A stretch of DNA of 11,298 bases, taken from the NCBI GenBank assembly GCA_946481065.1, contig CAMLMA010000058.1, forward strand, positions 1 to 11,298. Direction: 5' to 3'. This document shows positions 1-7,041 of this stretch, piece after piece. Numbering within the stretch: position 1 is the stretch's first letter; each line of letters opens with the position of its first letter. Below the pieces are notes generated by a model. That model searched no databases. It worked only from the letters and a program-made list of their open reading frames with translations, and was not told the origin of the DNA. The position numbers and the translations under genes are program-made. This DNA comes from an uncultured Nitrosomonadales bacterium (lineage in GTDB: Bacteria; Pseudomonadota; Gammaproteobacteria; Burkholderiales; Methylophilaceae).

Positions 1-966
1 AGTGCACATCGCGCGTGGGTGGCTAAAGGCTTTCATGGTGCCATGGATTATATGGCAAAACATGGCGACAAACGTACCCGGCCGGCAGAATTGGTCCCAG
101 GCACCCTGCGCGTGATCTCCGCCCGAATGGACTACATGCCGCCTGCCGCAAGGGATAGCATGGAAGTCATGGCGCAAGGTGACCTTGCCTTCATTTCGCG
201 CTATGCGCTGGGACGCGACTATCACAAGGTGCTGCGTAGCCGACTGCAGAAGCTCTGTGACAGGATCTCGCAAACAGCCGGTGGATTCGGCTACCGCGTA
301 TTCACCGACAGCGCGCCAGTGCTGGAAGTCGCGCTGGCAGAAAAGGCCGGCCTGGGCTGGCGCGGCAAACATACCTTGCTGCTATCCCGCGATGCCGGCT
401 CCTGGTTCTTCCTCGGCGAGATCTATACCGACCTGCCCTTGCCGACCGATACGCCGACCCAGAACCATTGCGGCACCTGCAAGGCCTGCATCGATATCTG
501 CCCGACACAGGCCATCGTCGCGCCTTACGAGGTGGATGCCCGACGCTGCATCTCTTACCTCACCATCGAACTCAAGGACGCGATCCCGCAAGCACTGCGG
601 CCGCTGATCGGCAACCGTGTCTATGGTTGTGACGACTGCCAGATCACCTGCCCCTGGAACCGCTTCGCGCAAACCACACAAGAGCCGGATTTCCATGTGA
701 GGCACGGACTGGACGATATCAGCCTGGTCGAACTGTTCGGCTGGGACGAAGCCATGTTCAACCAGCGCATGGCCGGGAGCGCCATCTACCGGATCGGCTA
801 CCTGCAATGGCTGCGCAACCTCGCTGTGGGGCTCGGCAATGCGCCGACATCGCCTGCCGTGGTCGAGGCGCTGCAAGGCCGCGCGCAGCACCCGTCGCCC
901 ATGCTGCGCGAACATGTCGCCTGGGCCTTGCAGCAACACGCGCACGCGCATGGAGCAAGTGCCTGA
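1..966 (+). CDS. queG: Epoxyqueuosine reductase QueG (5' end outside window)
   Basis: QueG reduces epoxyqueuosine to queuosine at the wobble base of GUN-anticodon tRNAs, in the cytoplasm, using cobalamin and two [4Fe-4S] clusters. The frame is open to base 1, and the residues before the GTG at 19 (AHRAW) still match the family, so that GTG is internal and the true start lies upstream. 321 codons are visible; family members are usually about 340-380 residues. The N-terminal part has the family segment GFHGAMDYM and the PGTLRVIS-type stretch. Two ferredoxin-like cysteine groups follow: CGTCKACIDICP (Cys codons at 469, 478, 487, 499), then a Cys at 547 and YGCDDCQITCPW (Cys at 628, 637, 649). 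The C-terminal region has the HEAT-like helices of the family, ending HVAWALQQHAHAHGASA. The gene stops 45 bases before the next start. Identification is firm; only the 5' end is missing. Confidence 0.95.
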   Translation, partial: SAHRAWVAKGFHGAMDYMAKHGDKRTRPAELVPGTLRVISARMDYMPPAARDSMEVMAQGDLAFISRYALGRDYHKVLRSRLQKLCDRISQTAGGFGYRVFTDSAPVLEVALAEKAGLGWRGKHTLLLSRDAGSWFFLGEIYTDLPLPTDTPTQNHCGTCKACIDICPTQAIVAPYEVDARRCISYLTIELKDAIPQALRPLIGNRVYGCDDCQITCPWNRFAQTTQEPDFHVRHGLDDISLVELFGWDEAMFNQRMAGSAIYRIGYLQWLRNLAVGLGNAPTSPAVVEALQGRAQHPSPMLREHVAWALQQHAHAHGASA

Positions 967-973
967 TTATCGC

Positions 974-979
974 TATAAT
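974..979 (+). promoter_or_regulatory. Candidate sigma-70 promoter, -10 box, for the glycosyltransferase operon
   Basis: A perfect TATAAT lies eight bases after the queG stop codon. The best -35 at 17-bp spacing is TGGAGC at 951-956, inside queG, with only three of six consensus bases. The predicted transcript would begin near 986, leaving about 25 bases before the TTG at 1012. The position between queG and a new operon fits a promoter, but a perfect -10 alone is modest evidence. Confidence 0.45.
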
Positions 980-1011
980 CCGGCCTTCTTCATTGCGCCC
1001 AGCGTGCCATC

Positions 1012-2622
1012 TTGGCTAATCGATCCCTGCTGCAGAAAGCTTCCACCGCCCTGTTCGTTCTGCTGGGCTTGTTCATCCTTCTTACTTTCAGGCAGTACGG
1101 CATCAGCAATGATGAAGAAGTGCAGCATGTCTACGGAAGGCTGCTGCTGGATTTCTATGCCTCCGGCTTCAGCGACCAGGCGGCGTTCTCTTACCGAAAT
1201 CTCTATCTTTACGGCGGCTTTTTCGATCTGATCGCCGCCTCGCTGGAACGCCTGCTGCACCTGGCGCCGGATTCCATCTGGCTCTGGGACATGCGCCACC
1301 TGCTGTCGGCCGTGTTCGGTTTCATCGGTATCGTCGCCGTATTCAAGACGGCACGACTGCTTGGCGGCCTGCGCGCGGCTTTTCTCGCCGCCTTGCTGCT
1401 GAGCATCACCGGTGCCTGGTCCGGCGCCATGTTCACGCACACCAAGGACGTCCCCTTCGGCGCATGCATGGCCTGGGCCCTCTACTACACCGTGCTGATC
1501 TCGCAACAGCTGCCGCGATTTCCGCGTGCGCTCGCGATCAAGCTCGGCATCGCTGTCGGTTGCGCGCTAGGCCTGCGCATCGGCGCTGCATTCGCGGTCA
1601 TCTATCTGCTGCTGATGGTCATGCTGGCTGCATGGTGCCAGCGCGACGGCTGGCGTCAGCGTTACGATTTCATCGCCGCTACCGTGGTTTCGTTGCTACC
1701 GGCAGGCATCGTCGCCTTCATCCTCATGGCGGTATTCTGGCCCTGGGGCGTGATGTCGCCGAGCCATCCGCTGGAAGCGGCCAAGGCGTTCTCCCATTTC
1801 ACTTTCAACATGCTGACCATCATGGACGGCGAGGTCATGAACATCGGCAGCGTGCCCCGCGCCTACCTGCCCGCCTACCTGCTGGTGCGCCTGCCGGAGG
1901 CTTTTCTCATGGGCCTGGCGAGCCTGCTGATCTTTAACTGGTGCCGGATCCGCAAGGCCAGCCATGCGGATATCCTGGCCTGGTTCAGCGTTTCGATCGC
2001 GGTGGTGTTCCCGCTGGCGTTCATCCTGTTCGACAAACCCGCGTTATATAATGGTATTCGCCATTTCACCTTCCTGCTGCCGCCACTGGCGATCCTGGCC
2101 GGCCTTGGCCTGAGCCTGGCCTGGGACAGGCTGGTCGACCGGCCACGGCTACGCCTGGGGTTCGCTACGCTGTTCGCGGTAGTGTGCCTGCTGAACACGG
2201 TGACCCTGGTCAGGCTGCATCCTTATGAATACGTGTATTACAACCATCTGGCCGGTAGCCTGCCAAAAGCGGAACACGAATGGGAGGGCGACTACTGGTC
2301 CAGCAGCCTGCGCGAGGCAGCCGACAAACTGGAGGCCTTGATCCCCGGCATCAACAAGGCGGACCCACGCGCCGACTATCTGGTCGCCGTCTGTGCCGAG
2401 AGCATCCAGGGCGACGCCTATCTGGATGACCGTTTCGAGATCACGCGCGATTGGATGGCTGCCGATTTCTACATCAGCACGACCAACATGAATTGCGATA
2501 AAGTCATGCAAGGCAAGATCATCGCCACGGTGGAACGCATGGGGACCGTACTGGCTGTCGTCAAGGACAGGCGCGCGCTCAACGGCCACCTTCGCCGGCC
2601 ACGCCCGGTACCCAAACCCTAA
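1012..2622 (+). CDS. GT39/ArnT-like polytopic membrane glycosyltransferase
   Basis: Predicted GT-C fold inner-membrane enzyme (536 aa) that would use a polyprenyl-phosphate sugar donor and transfer the sugar to an acceptor on the periplasmic side. A first membrane helix spans residues 12-26. A loop with an acidic motif follows (SNDEEVQ, D34-E36), where GT-C enzymes carry their catalytic acid. HTKDVPFG at 143-150 resembles the conserved segment of PMT/GT39 proteins. Many hydrophobic helices run to about residue 400, then a soluble C-terminal tail of roughly 130 residues, probably periplasmic, begins near HPYEYVYYN. The start is taken as TTG at 1012: the frame has no ATG before the conserved region, and no clear Shine-Dalgarno is visible, so it is uncertain by a few codons. 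It is the first gene of a four-gene operon with a GT2 enzyme, GtrA and a YdjC-type deacetylase. The context suggests an ArnT/FlmK/LgmB-like role in lipid A decoration; O-antigen or protein glycosylation remains possible. Confidence 0.8.
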   Translation: MANRSLLQKASTALFVLLGLFILLTFRQYGISNDEEVQHVYGRLLLDFYASGFSDQAAFSYRNLYLYGGFFDLIAASLERLLHLAPDSIWLWDMRHLLSAVFGFIGIVAVFKTARLLGGLRAAFLAALLLSITGAWSGAMFTHTKDVPFGACMAWALYYTVLISQQLPRFPRALAIKLGIAVGCALGLRIGAAFAVIYLLLMVMLAAWCQRDGWRQRYDFIAATVVSLLPAGIVAFILMAVFWPWGVMSPSHPLEAAKAFSHFTFNMLTIMDGEVMNIGSVPRAYLPAYLLVRLPEAFLMGLASLLIFNWCRIRKASHADILAWFSVSIAVVFPLAFILFDKPALYNGIRHFTFLLPPLAILAGLGLSLAWDRLVDRPRLRLGFATLFAVVCLLNTVTLVRLHPYEYVYYNHLAGSLPKAEHEWEGDYWSSSLREAADKLEALIPGINKADPRADYLVAVCAESIQGDAYLDDRFEITRDWMAADFYISTTNMNCDKVMQGKIIATVERMGTVLAVVKDRRALNGHLRRPRPVPKP

Positions 2623-2625
2623 TCC

Positions 2626-2629
2626 GGAG
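2626..2629 (+). promoter_or_regulatory. Shine-Dalgarno GGAG supporting the TTG start at 2637
   Basis: GGAG lies seven bases upstream of the TTG at 2637, and four bases after the stop codon of the preceding gene. It is the clearest ribosome binding site in the operon and supports reading this TTG as the real start of the GT2 gene. Confidence 0.65.
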
Positions 2630-2636
2630 CACTCGC

Positions 2637-3608
2637 TTGGAAGACCGCAGCGCCGCAAGCCCTCATATCACGGTCATCGTCCCCGCCTATAACGAAGCGC
2701 GGGCGATCTCGGCCACACTCGCCAGTATCGCAGCGCAGCTGGGCCAACTGAGCCCCGAATGGAACATCGTCGTCGTCGACGACGGCAGCCGCGACGAGAC
2801 GGCCGAGGTGGTCAAGGGCCTGCCAGCATCGCTGCATGTCACACTGGTGCGGTTCTCGCGCAACTTCGGCAAGGAATACGCGATCACCGCCGGGCTGGAG
2901 TATGCCAAGGGTGACGTGGTCATCTGCATGGATGCGGACGGTCAGCACTCGAGCGAACTGCTAAGTGAGATGCTGGCGAAATGGCGGCTGGGCTATGACA
3001 TGGTCTACGCCGTTCGCAATGACCGCGGCGCCGAATCGCGTTTCAAGCGCTGGGGCTCTCGCCTCTTCTACAAGGCCATCAGTTTAGGCGGGCAGATCCA
3101 TATCCCGCGCGATGCCGGTGATTTTCGCTTGATGCATCGCAATGTGGTCGATGCCCTGCTCGCGTTGCCAGAACGGAATCGCTTCATGAAAGGCATGTAT
3201 GCCTGGGTCGGCTACAAGTCGATCGGCATCCCCTTCACGCCGCTGGCGCGAGCGCATGGCGAGAGCGCTTTCTCGCGCCTGAAGCTGATCCAGCTGGCCT
3301 GGACCGGGGTCACCAGTTTTTCGGTGATGCCGTTGCGACTGGCCAGCGCGGTCGGCATGATCCTCGCGCTCCTGGCCTTCTGCTACGGACTGCTGGTGGT
3401 GATCGACAAGCTGTTCTTCCACGAATCCGTCCCCGGCTGGCCGACGGTGGTCGCCAGCATCATGTTCTTCTCTGGCGTGCAGCTGCTGTTCATCGGGATA
3501 CTGGGTGAATACCTGGCGCGCATCTACGACGAAGTCAAAGGTCGCCCGCCCTATATCGTGGCCGAAGTGGTCGAACCCGCAGCGGTGTCGGCACAAGCGC
3601 ACGGATAA
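2637..3608 (+). CDS. GT2 polyprenyl-phosphate glycosyltransferase (ArnC/GtrB/DPM1-like)
   Basis: Predicted to transfer a sugar from a nucleotide-sugar donor to undecaprenyl phosphate on the cytoplasmic face of the inner membrane. The 323-residue protein opens with the GT-A fold signature ITVIVPAYNE (11-20), then VVVDDGSRDET (45-55), SRNFGKE (74-80) and the DxD metal site DADGQH (D99, D101). DAGDFRLM (159-166) and ERNRFMKGM (179-187) match the DPM1/GtrB subgroup. Two C-terminal membrane helices lie at about 230-258 and 270-292, the usual arrangement for GtrB/ArnC-type enzymes of about 310-330 residues. It starts with TTG, 14 bases after the preceding stop, behind a good Shine-Dalgarno. The next gene begins four bases after its stop, so the genes are surely co-transcribed. 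The sugar cannot be read from sequence; the neighbouring deacetylase hints at an N-acetylhexosamine. Confidence 0.9.
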   Translation: MEDRSAASPHITVIVPAYNEARAISATLASIAAQLGQLSPEWNIVVVDDGSRDETAEVVKGLPASLHVTLVRFSRNFGKEYAITAGLEYAKGDVVICMDADGQHSSELLSEMLAKWRLGYDMVYAVRNDRGAESRFKRWGSRLFYKAISLGGQIHIPRDAGDFRLMHRNVVDALLALPERNRFMKGMYAWVGYKSIGIPFTPLARAHGESAFSRLKLIQLAWTGVTSFSVMPLRLASAVGMILALLAFCYGLLVVIDKLFFHESVPGWPTVVASIMFFSGVQLLFIGILGEYLARIYDEVKGRPPYIVAEVVEPAAVSAQAHG

Positions 3609-3612
3609 GTCC

Positions 3613-3996
3613 TTGAGCCTGCAACGCTCCCTCTCCTGGTTCACCCTGATCGGCGCGATCGCCGCAGCCGTGCATTACGTGGTGGCAGTGACGCTGGAGG
3701 GCGGCCTGCACGTCGCACCGGCCTGGGCCAATGTCACTGGCTTCGTGTTTGCGTTCCCGGTGAGTTATGCCGGCCACAGCAGGCTCTCGTTCGCGCATCA
3801 CGCCGCCTCGCATCGCCAGGCGTTGCCGCGTTTCCTGGCCATCGCGCTGACCGGCTTCGCCAGCAACCAGGTGCTGCTGCTGAGTGCCCTCGCCTGGCTG
3901 GACTGGCCGTTCTGGCTGGTGCTGGCCCTTGTTATGGGTATCGTTGCCTGCCTGACTTATTTGCTCAGCCGCTATTGGGCTTTCCGCGCCGCATGA
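3613..3996 (+). CDS. GtrA-family small membrane protein (putative lipid-linked sugar flippase)
   Basis: A 127-residue, very hydrophobic protein with four predicted helices at about 8-27, 37-55, 72-95 and 98-118, the size and topology of the GtrA family (PF04138). The family features are SYAGHSRLSF after helix 2 and the closing LLSRYWAF. GtrA proteins are thought to move undecaprenyl-phosphate-linked sugars across the inner membrane. A longer frame opens at an ATG at 3505, but its first 36 residues overlap the GT2 gene, are polar and basic and do not look like the family. TTG at 3613, four bases after the GT2 stop, places the first helix correctly and is preferred. No strong Shine-Dalgarno is visible (only ggataag just upstream), so expression may rely on translational coupling. 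Its stop overlaps the next start (ATGA). Confidence 0.82.
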   Translation: MSLQRSLSWFTLIGAIAAAVHYVVAVTLEGGLHVAPAWANVTGFVFAFPVSYAGHSRLSFAHHAASHRQALPRFLAIALTGFASNQVLLLSALAWLDWPFWLVLALVMGIVACLTYLLSRYWAFRAA

Positions 3997-4805
3997 CGCC
4001 GCTGATCATCGCCGCCGACGACTATGCGCAAAGCGCAGCCATCGACCAGGGGATCCTGGCGCTGGTCGCGCGTTCCCGCCTCACTGCGTTCTCCTGCCTG
4101 GTGTTGAGTCCGCGCTGGCCGGCCGCAGCCCGTCAGATCACACCAGAAGTTCGCAGCAAAGCCGATATCGGCTTGCATCTGGATTTCACCCAGTACGGGC
4201 ACAACGCGCCTGCAGCGCTGCCCTGGCTGATAGTCAAGTCGACGTTGCGCAGCCTGTCACACAAGGCCGTACGCGCTGCCATCATGACCCAATGCAATCG
4301 ATTCGAGGACGCGCTCGGCACGATGCCGGATTACGTCGACGGCCACCAGCATGTCCACCAGCTGCCCCAGATCCGCGAGGCGCTGATCGATGTGCTGACG
4401 CAACGTTACCAGCATCGCCTGCCATGGCTTCGGATCGCCAGGCCCCCAGCTGCTTCAGGGTTCAAGGCCGCCATCATCGGCGCCCTAGGCAGCAGCGCAT
4501 TGGCGCAACTGGCGCGGCAGAACGGTATCCGGCATACCAGCGCCCTGCTCGGGGTCTATGACTTCAAGGGAAATACTTCGGAATACGGAGCGCGACTGGC
4601 CGGCTGGCTGGCGCAGGCCTCACGATCGAAACCCTGCTGCGCCCTGATGTGCCATCCGGCCATGGAGATCGGGGTCAGTGCAGACGATCTGCAGGATCCG
4701 ATCCATGCCGCACGGCTGAATGAATATCGCATCTTCGCCAATGACCGGTTCCCCAGCCTCATGGCGACCTATGCGGTAGAACCCGTACGGGGCGACCAGC
4801 TGTAA
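3993..4805 (+). CDS. YdjC/ChbG-family carbohydrate deacetylase (NaxD/LgmC-like candidate)
   Basis: Predicted metal-dependent deacetylase (270 aa) that would remove an N-acetyl group from a sugar. Family motifs are visible: AADDY (7-11, D10 the expected ligand), GLHLDF (60-65, H62), VDGHQHVHQLP (115-125) and CHP (220-222). The usual glycine after the first acidic motif (DDYG/DDFG) is alanine here (A12), a mild change. The start is ATG at 3993, overlapping the GtrA stop as ATGA; an in-frame TTG at 3975 would only add six residues. Known members act on chitobiose (ChbG), on hopanoid glycosides (HpnK) and on undecaprenyl-phosphate GalNAc before lipid A modification (Francisella NaxD). With a GT2 enzyme, GtrA and a GT39/ArnT-like transferase beside it, the NaxD-like role is the best inference. 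No hopanoid genes are in the window. Family assignment is firm; substrate is inferred. Confidence 0.85.
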   Translation: MTPLIIAADDYAQSAAIDQGILALVARSRLTAFSCLVLSPRWPAAARQITPEVRSKADIGLHLDFTQYGHNAPAALPWLIVKSTLRSLSHKAVRAAIMTQCNRFEDALGTMPDYVDGHQHVHQLPQIREALIDVLTQRYQHRLPWLRIARPPAASGFKAAIIGALGSSALAQLARQNGIRHTSALLGVYDFKGNTSEYGARLAGWLAQASRSKPCCALMCHPAMEIGVSADDLQDPIHAARLNEYRIFANDRFPSLMATYAVEPVRGDQL

Positions 4806-4825
4806 AAAAACCCGCCGAAGCGGGT
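4804..4825 (-). terminator. Rho-independent terminator of the minus-strand exported-protein gene
   Basis: Read on the minus strand, ACCCGC-TTCG-GCGGGT forms a perfect 6-bp stem with a UUCG tetraloop (plus 4810-4825), followed at once by a run of T (plus A-run 4804-4810). It begins nine bases beyond the minus gene's stop. On the plus strand nothing U-rich follows the stem, so it should not stop the glycosyltransferase operon efficiently. The A-run overlaps the TAA of the deacetylase gene. Confidence 0.88.
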
Positions 4826-4833
4826 GATTGCGG

Positions 4834-5304
4834 TCAGAACTCCGGCTTGGCGTTCTTCGGCCGGTTAGGATTGACCAGGCTGATCTTCAACACGCAGAAC
4901 TCGGTGCCATTGACGCCACCGTTATCGTTGGGCTCGTAGTAGTTCTTGCGGAAGGTCCAGTGCCCATGACTGTCCTTCTTCATGGTGGCATAACCGATGC
5001 TGTTGTCGGCACTGCGTCGGTCAGTCGCCTGCAAGGTCAGCGAAAGACGGTTGCTGTCGGCGATCGCATGGCCGGCGTAGGTCACGGAGTTCTCGGTCTC
5101 CATGTCGTAGAAATAAGCGCCGATCTTGCCGAAGCTGCTGATACGGTTGAGCTTGAGCGTGACCTTGACCTTGTAGTCGCCGATATGGTCGTTACTGCCG
5201 GTACATTCATAGACGCCACTGAAATTATGGCCGGTGAAGGCGGGTTTGGCCTCTGCCAGACCGCTGAACATGAGGAGGATAGAGAGGACTGCCAGTTTTT
5301 TCAT
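4834..5304 (-). CDS. Small exported protein of unknown function
   Basis: I do not recognise a named family. The 156-residue product begins MKKLAVLSILLMFSGLAEAKP: two lysines, a hydrophobic core and an AEA-type cleavage site, a standard Sec signal peptide. The mature part of about 136 residues is polar, with motifs such as FSGVYECTGSNDHIGDY, ENSVTYAGHAIAD and FRKNYYEPNDNGG. It has two cysteines (one in YECTG, one in EFCVLK near the C-terminus) that could form a disulfide in the periplasm. The alternation of short hydrophobic and polar strands suggests a small beta-rich fold; this is inference. An upstream in-frame ATG at 5337 is rejected as the start: it would bury the signal peptide and it abuts the likely -10 box. 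The ATG at 5304 has GGGAAG just upstream. The gene stands alone between its own promoter and terminator, divergent from the GH17 pair. Confidence 0.75.
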   Translation of the reverse strand: MKKLAVLSILLMFSGLAEAKPAFTGHNFSGVYECTGSNDHIGDYKVKVTLKLNRISSFGKIGAYFYDMETENSVTYAGHAIADSNRLSLTLQATDRRSADNSIGYATMKKDSHGHWTFRKNYYEPNDNGGVNGTEFCVLKISLVNPNRPKNAKPEF

Positions 5305-5308
5305 GCCA

Positions 5309-5314
5309 CTTCCC
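5309..5314 (-). promoter_or_regulatory. Shine-Dalgarno-like GGGAAG deciding the start at 5304
   Basis: On the minus strand GGGAAG ends four bases before the ATG at 5304. The spacing is slightly short, but it supports this ATG, which heads a clean signal peptide, over the ATG at 5337. Confidence 0.5.
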
Positions 5315-5335
5315 GTGTTGGTTCGAATTTTTGTC

Positions 5336-5341
5336 ATTGTA
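5336..5341 (-). promoter_or_regulatory. Candidate -10 box for the exported-protein gene
   Basis: TACAAT on the minus strand matches five of six -10 consensus bases. No good -35 is seen; the best, GTGGAA at 16-bp spacing, matches three of six. Transcription would begin near 5329, about 25 bases before the ATG at 5304, which fits that start and not the one at 5337. Confidence 0.4.
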
Positions 5342-5380
5342 ACTTGCCCAGCCGCGATTCCACCCGGCTACGCCATCATT

Positions 5381-5409
5381 TTGTGAATGCCTGCCGGCTG
5401 GATTATGAT
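5381..5409 (+). promoter_or_regulatory. Candidate sigma-70 promoter for the GH17 gene pair
   Basis: TTGTGA at 5381-5386 (four of six) and TATGAT at 5404-5409 (five of six) are separated by exactly 17 bases. The predicted transcript starts near 5416, leaving a leader of about 44 bases before the ATG at 5460. It lies in the 155-base divergent gap between the exported-protein gene and the GH17 genes. This is the best complete promoter in the window. Confidence 0.6.
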
Positions 5410-5459
5410 GTTGCCTTGCCGAAACAAGACCTACTCCAGAAAGCACATTCCGGGCCGCC

Positions 5460-7033
5460 ATGCCGATCAAAGACCCAGCCGACCAGGCATCACCGCGTTT
5501 CCACTCGTTCCATATCCTGTTCAACCTCGCGATCCTGATCGCCCTCGGTTTCTGGCTCTGGCAGCAGAACACCCCAGCCGCGCTCGTCGCGCCGCCCCTG
5601 CCGCCTGATGGCAAATTGCAATGTGTGTCCTATGCACCCTATTACGGAAAGGATCAGACCCCGTTCAAGGCCGATACCGTCATCGCCCCCGCGCAGATCG
5701 ATCACGACCTCGCCATTCTTGCCGAGCGCTTCGATTGCGTGCGCATCTATTCCGTCGACCAGGGCCTGAGCCATGTACCGGAAGCCGCCGAGAAGCTCGG
5801 CATGCAAGTGTTGCTGGGCGCCTGGATCGGCAGCGTCAGCAGCAAGAACGACCGCGAACTGTCGCTGGCGATCGAACTCGCCAATCGTTATCCAAAACAG
5901 TCAAGGGCCTGATCGTCGGCAACGAAGTCCTGTTGCGCCGTGAGCTCACGCCTGAGGCGTTGCGCGTCTACCTGGAGCGGGCCCAGCAAGGCACGGAAGT
6001 GCCGGTCACCTATGCCGATGTCTGGGAGTTCTGGATCAAGAACAAGTCGCTGGAAAGCGCGGTCGATTATGTGACCGTGCATATCCTGCCTTACTGGGAA
6101 GACCATCCGGTCTCGATCGAGCAAGGCGTGCAACATACCCATGACGTCATGTTCCGGCTAGCTTCCATCTTCAGCAAACCGCTATTCATCGGCGAGACCG
6201 GCTGGCCCAGCGTCGGCCGTCAGCGCCAGGGTTCCACGCCGAGCCTGGTGAACGAAGCCCGCTATATCCGCGAGTTCCTCCAGCTGGCCGCGGCTCAGGG
6301 TTGGCACTACAACCTGATCGAGGCCATCGACCAACCTTGGAAGCGTGACCTGGAAGGCGCGGTCGGTGGTTACTGGGGGCTGTATGGAACCGATCTGCAA
6401 CCGAAGTTCGAGCTCAGCGGTACGGTACGCGAGCGTCACGACGACTGGGGGGTATTGGCTTGGCCACTTGTCGGCGCCCTGCTCTGGTTGGTCTATGGCT
6501 GGATGCTCGGGCTACGTCGCCATGCGCTAATTGCTACCGCGACGCTGGGCGCCGTCACGGCGGGGTTCGCCATGCTGCAGCTGGAATATCTCGTCGTCGC
6601 CAGCCGTGATCTCGTGGAATGGCTGTCACTCGGAAGCATCGCCGTTTCCGGCTGGTTCATCGGCCTGCTGCTGCCGCGACTGATCCTGGCGCGAACCCCG
6701 TTACGGGTGTTGTCGTATCAGTTGACCCTGATCTTTCTGCTCAACGCAGTCCTGGTCAGCAACTATCTGCAACTGAGCGACGGTCGCTATCGCGATTTTC
6801 CGCTCGTGCTGTATCTGCTGCCGGCCCTGCAGTTGTGCTTTTTCACCTGGTGCGCTGGCCTCATGCCGAGACCCGCATCACGCTATACCTTCGTGATCGC
6901 GCTCATCGGTCTCGCCAGCGCCATCGCCTGCACAGTGGTCGAGATCGGTAGCGTCGTCTCCTTCTGCTGGCTGGCCATCGTCATCCTGTTCGTCCTGACG
7001 GCGCTGCCTGTCAGGGCTCACCCGAAAGCCTGA
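5460..7033 (+). pseudogene. GH17 beta-glucanase/transglycosylase with polytopic C-terminus, broken by a one-base frameshift
   Basis: Two overlapping frames together make one GH17 protein. Frame one (from ATG 5460) has an N-terminal membrane helix (about 18-34) and the first half of the barrel, ending in AELANRYPKQSRA-like residues at a stop at 5910-5912. The other frame continues TVKGLIVGNEVLLR to 7033. Adding one base to the A-run at 5894-5897 restores NRYPKTVKGLIVGNEV and a 524-residue product. Both expected GH17 catalytic glutamates are present: E156 in GNE and E246 in GETGWPS (numbered on the repaired protein). The GH17 domain runs to about residue 315 and is followed by roughly seven membrane helices. 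The lack of other lesions over 1.5 kb suggests a recent mutation, a sequencing error or a recoded gene, and not old decay. GH17 domains of proteobacteria include beta-1,3-glucan transglycosylases. The intact gene downstream starts eight bases later, so both are likely co-transcribed. Confidence 0.8.
5894..5897 (+). other. Frameshift site in the GH17 gene (A-run)
   Basis: The reading moves from the frame of 5460 to the -1 frame here. The run is AAAA, read CCA AAA CAG; five A would give CCA AAA ACA GTC and keep the GH17 sequence continuous. A single A AAA slip by tRNA-Lys would give the same protein, but CCAAAAC is not a canonical X XXY YYZ heptamer and I see no strong stem just downstream. Confidence 0.8.
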
Positions 7034-7041
7034 ATCCACGC

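Noticed and set aside
382..951. 189-codon minus-strand open frame inside queG
   Set aside because: It lies fully antisense to a gene with intact iron-sulfur motifs and has no family resemblance.
3505..3612. Upstream ATG extension of the GtrA gene
   Set aside because: The added 36 residues overlap the GT2 gene in another frame and are polar and basic, unlike any GtrA N-terminus; TTG at 3613 fits helix 1 and operon spacing.
4828..5538. 236-codon plus-strand open frame opposite the exported-protein gene
   Set aside because: It is the antisense of a gene with a clear signal peptide and terminator, its composition is not protein-like for any family I know, and it runs through the divergent promoter region.
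5891..5900. Programmed -1 frameshift signal
   Set aside because: Not ruled out, but CCAAAAC is not a standard slippery heptamer and I see no strong downstream stem or internal Shine-Dalgarno at the right distance, so a plain deletion or sequence error is simpler.
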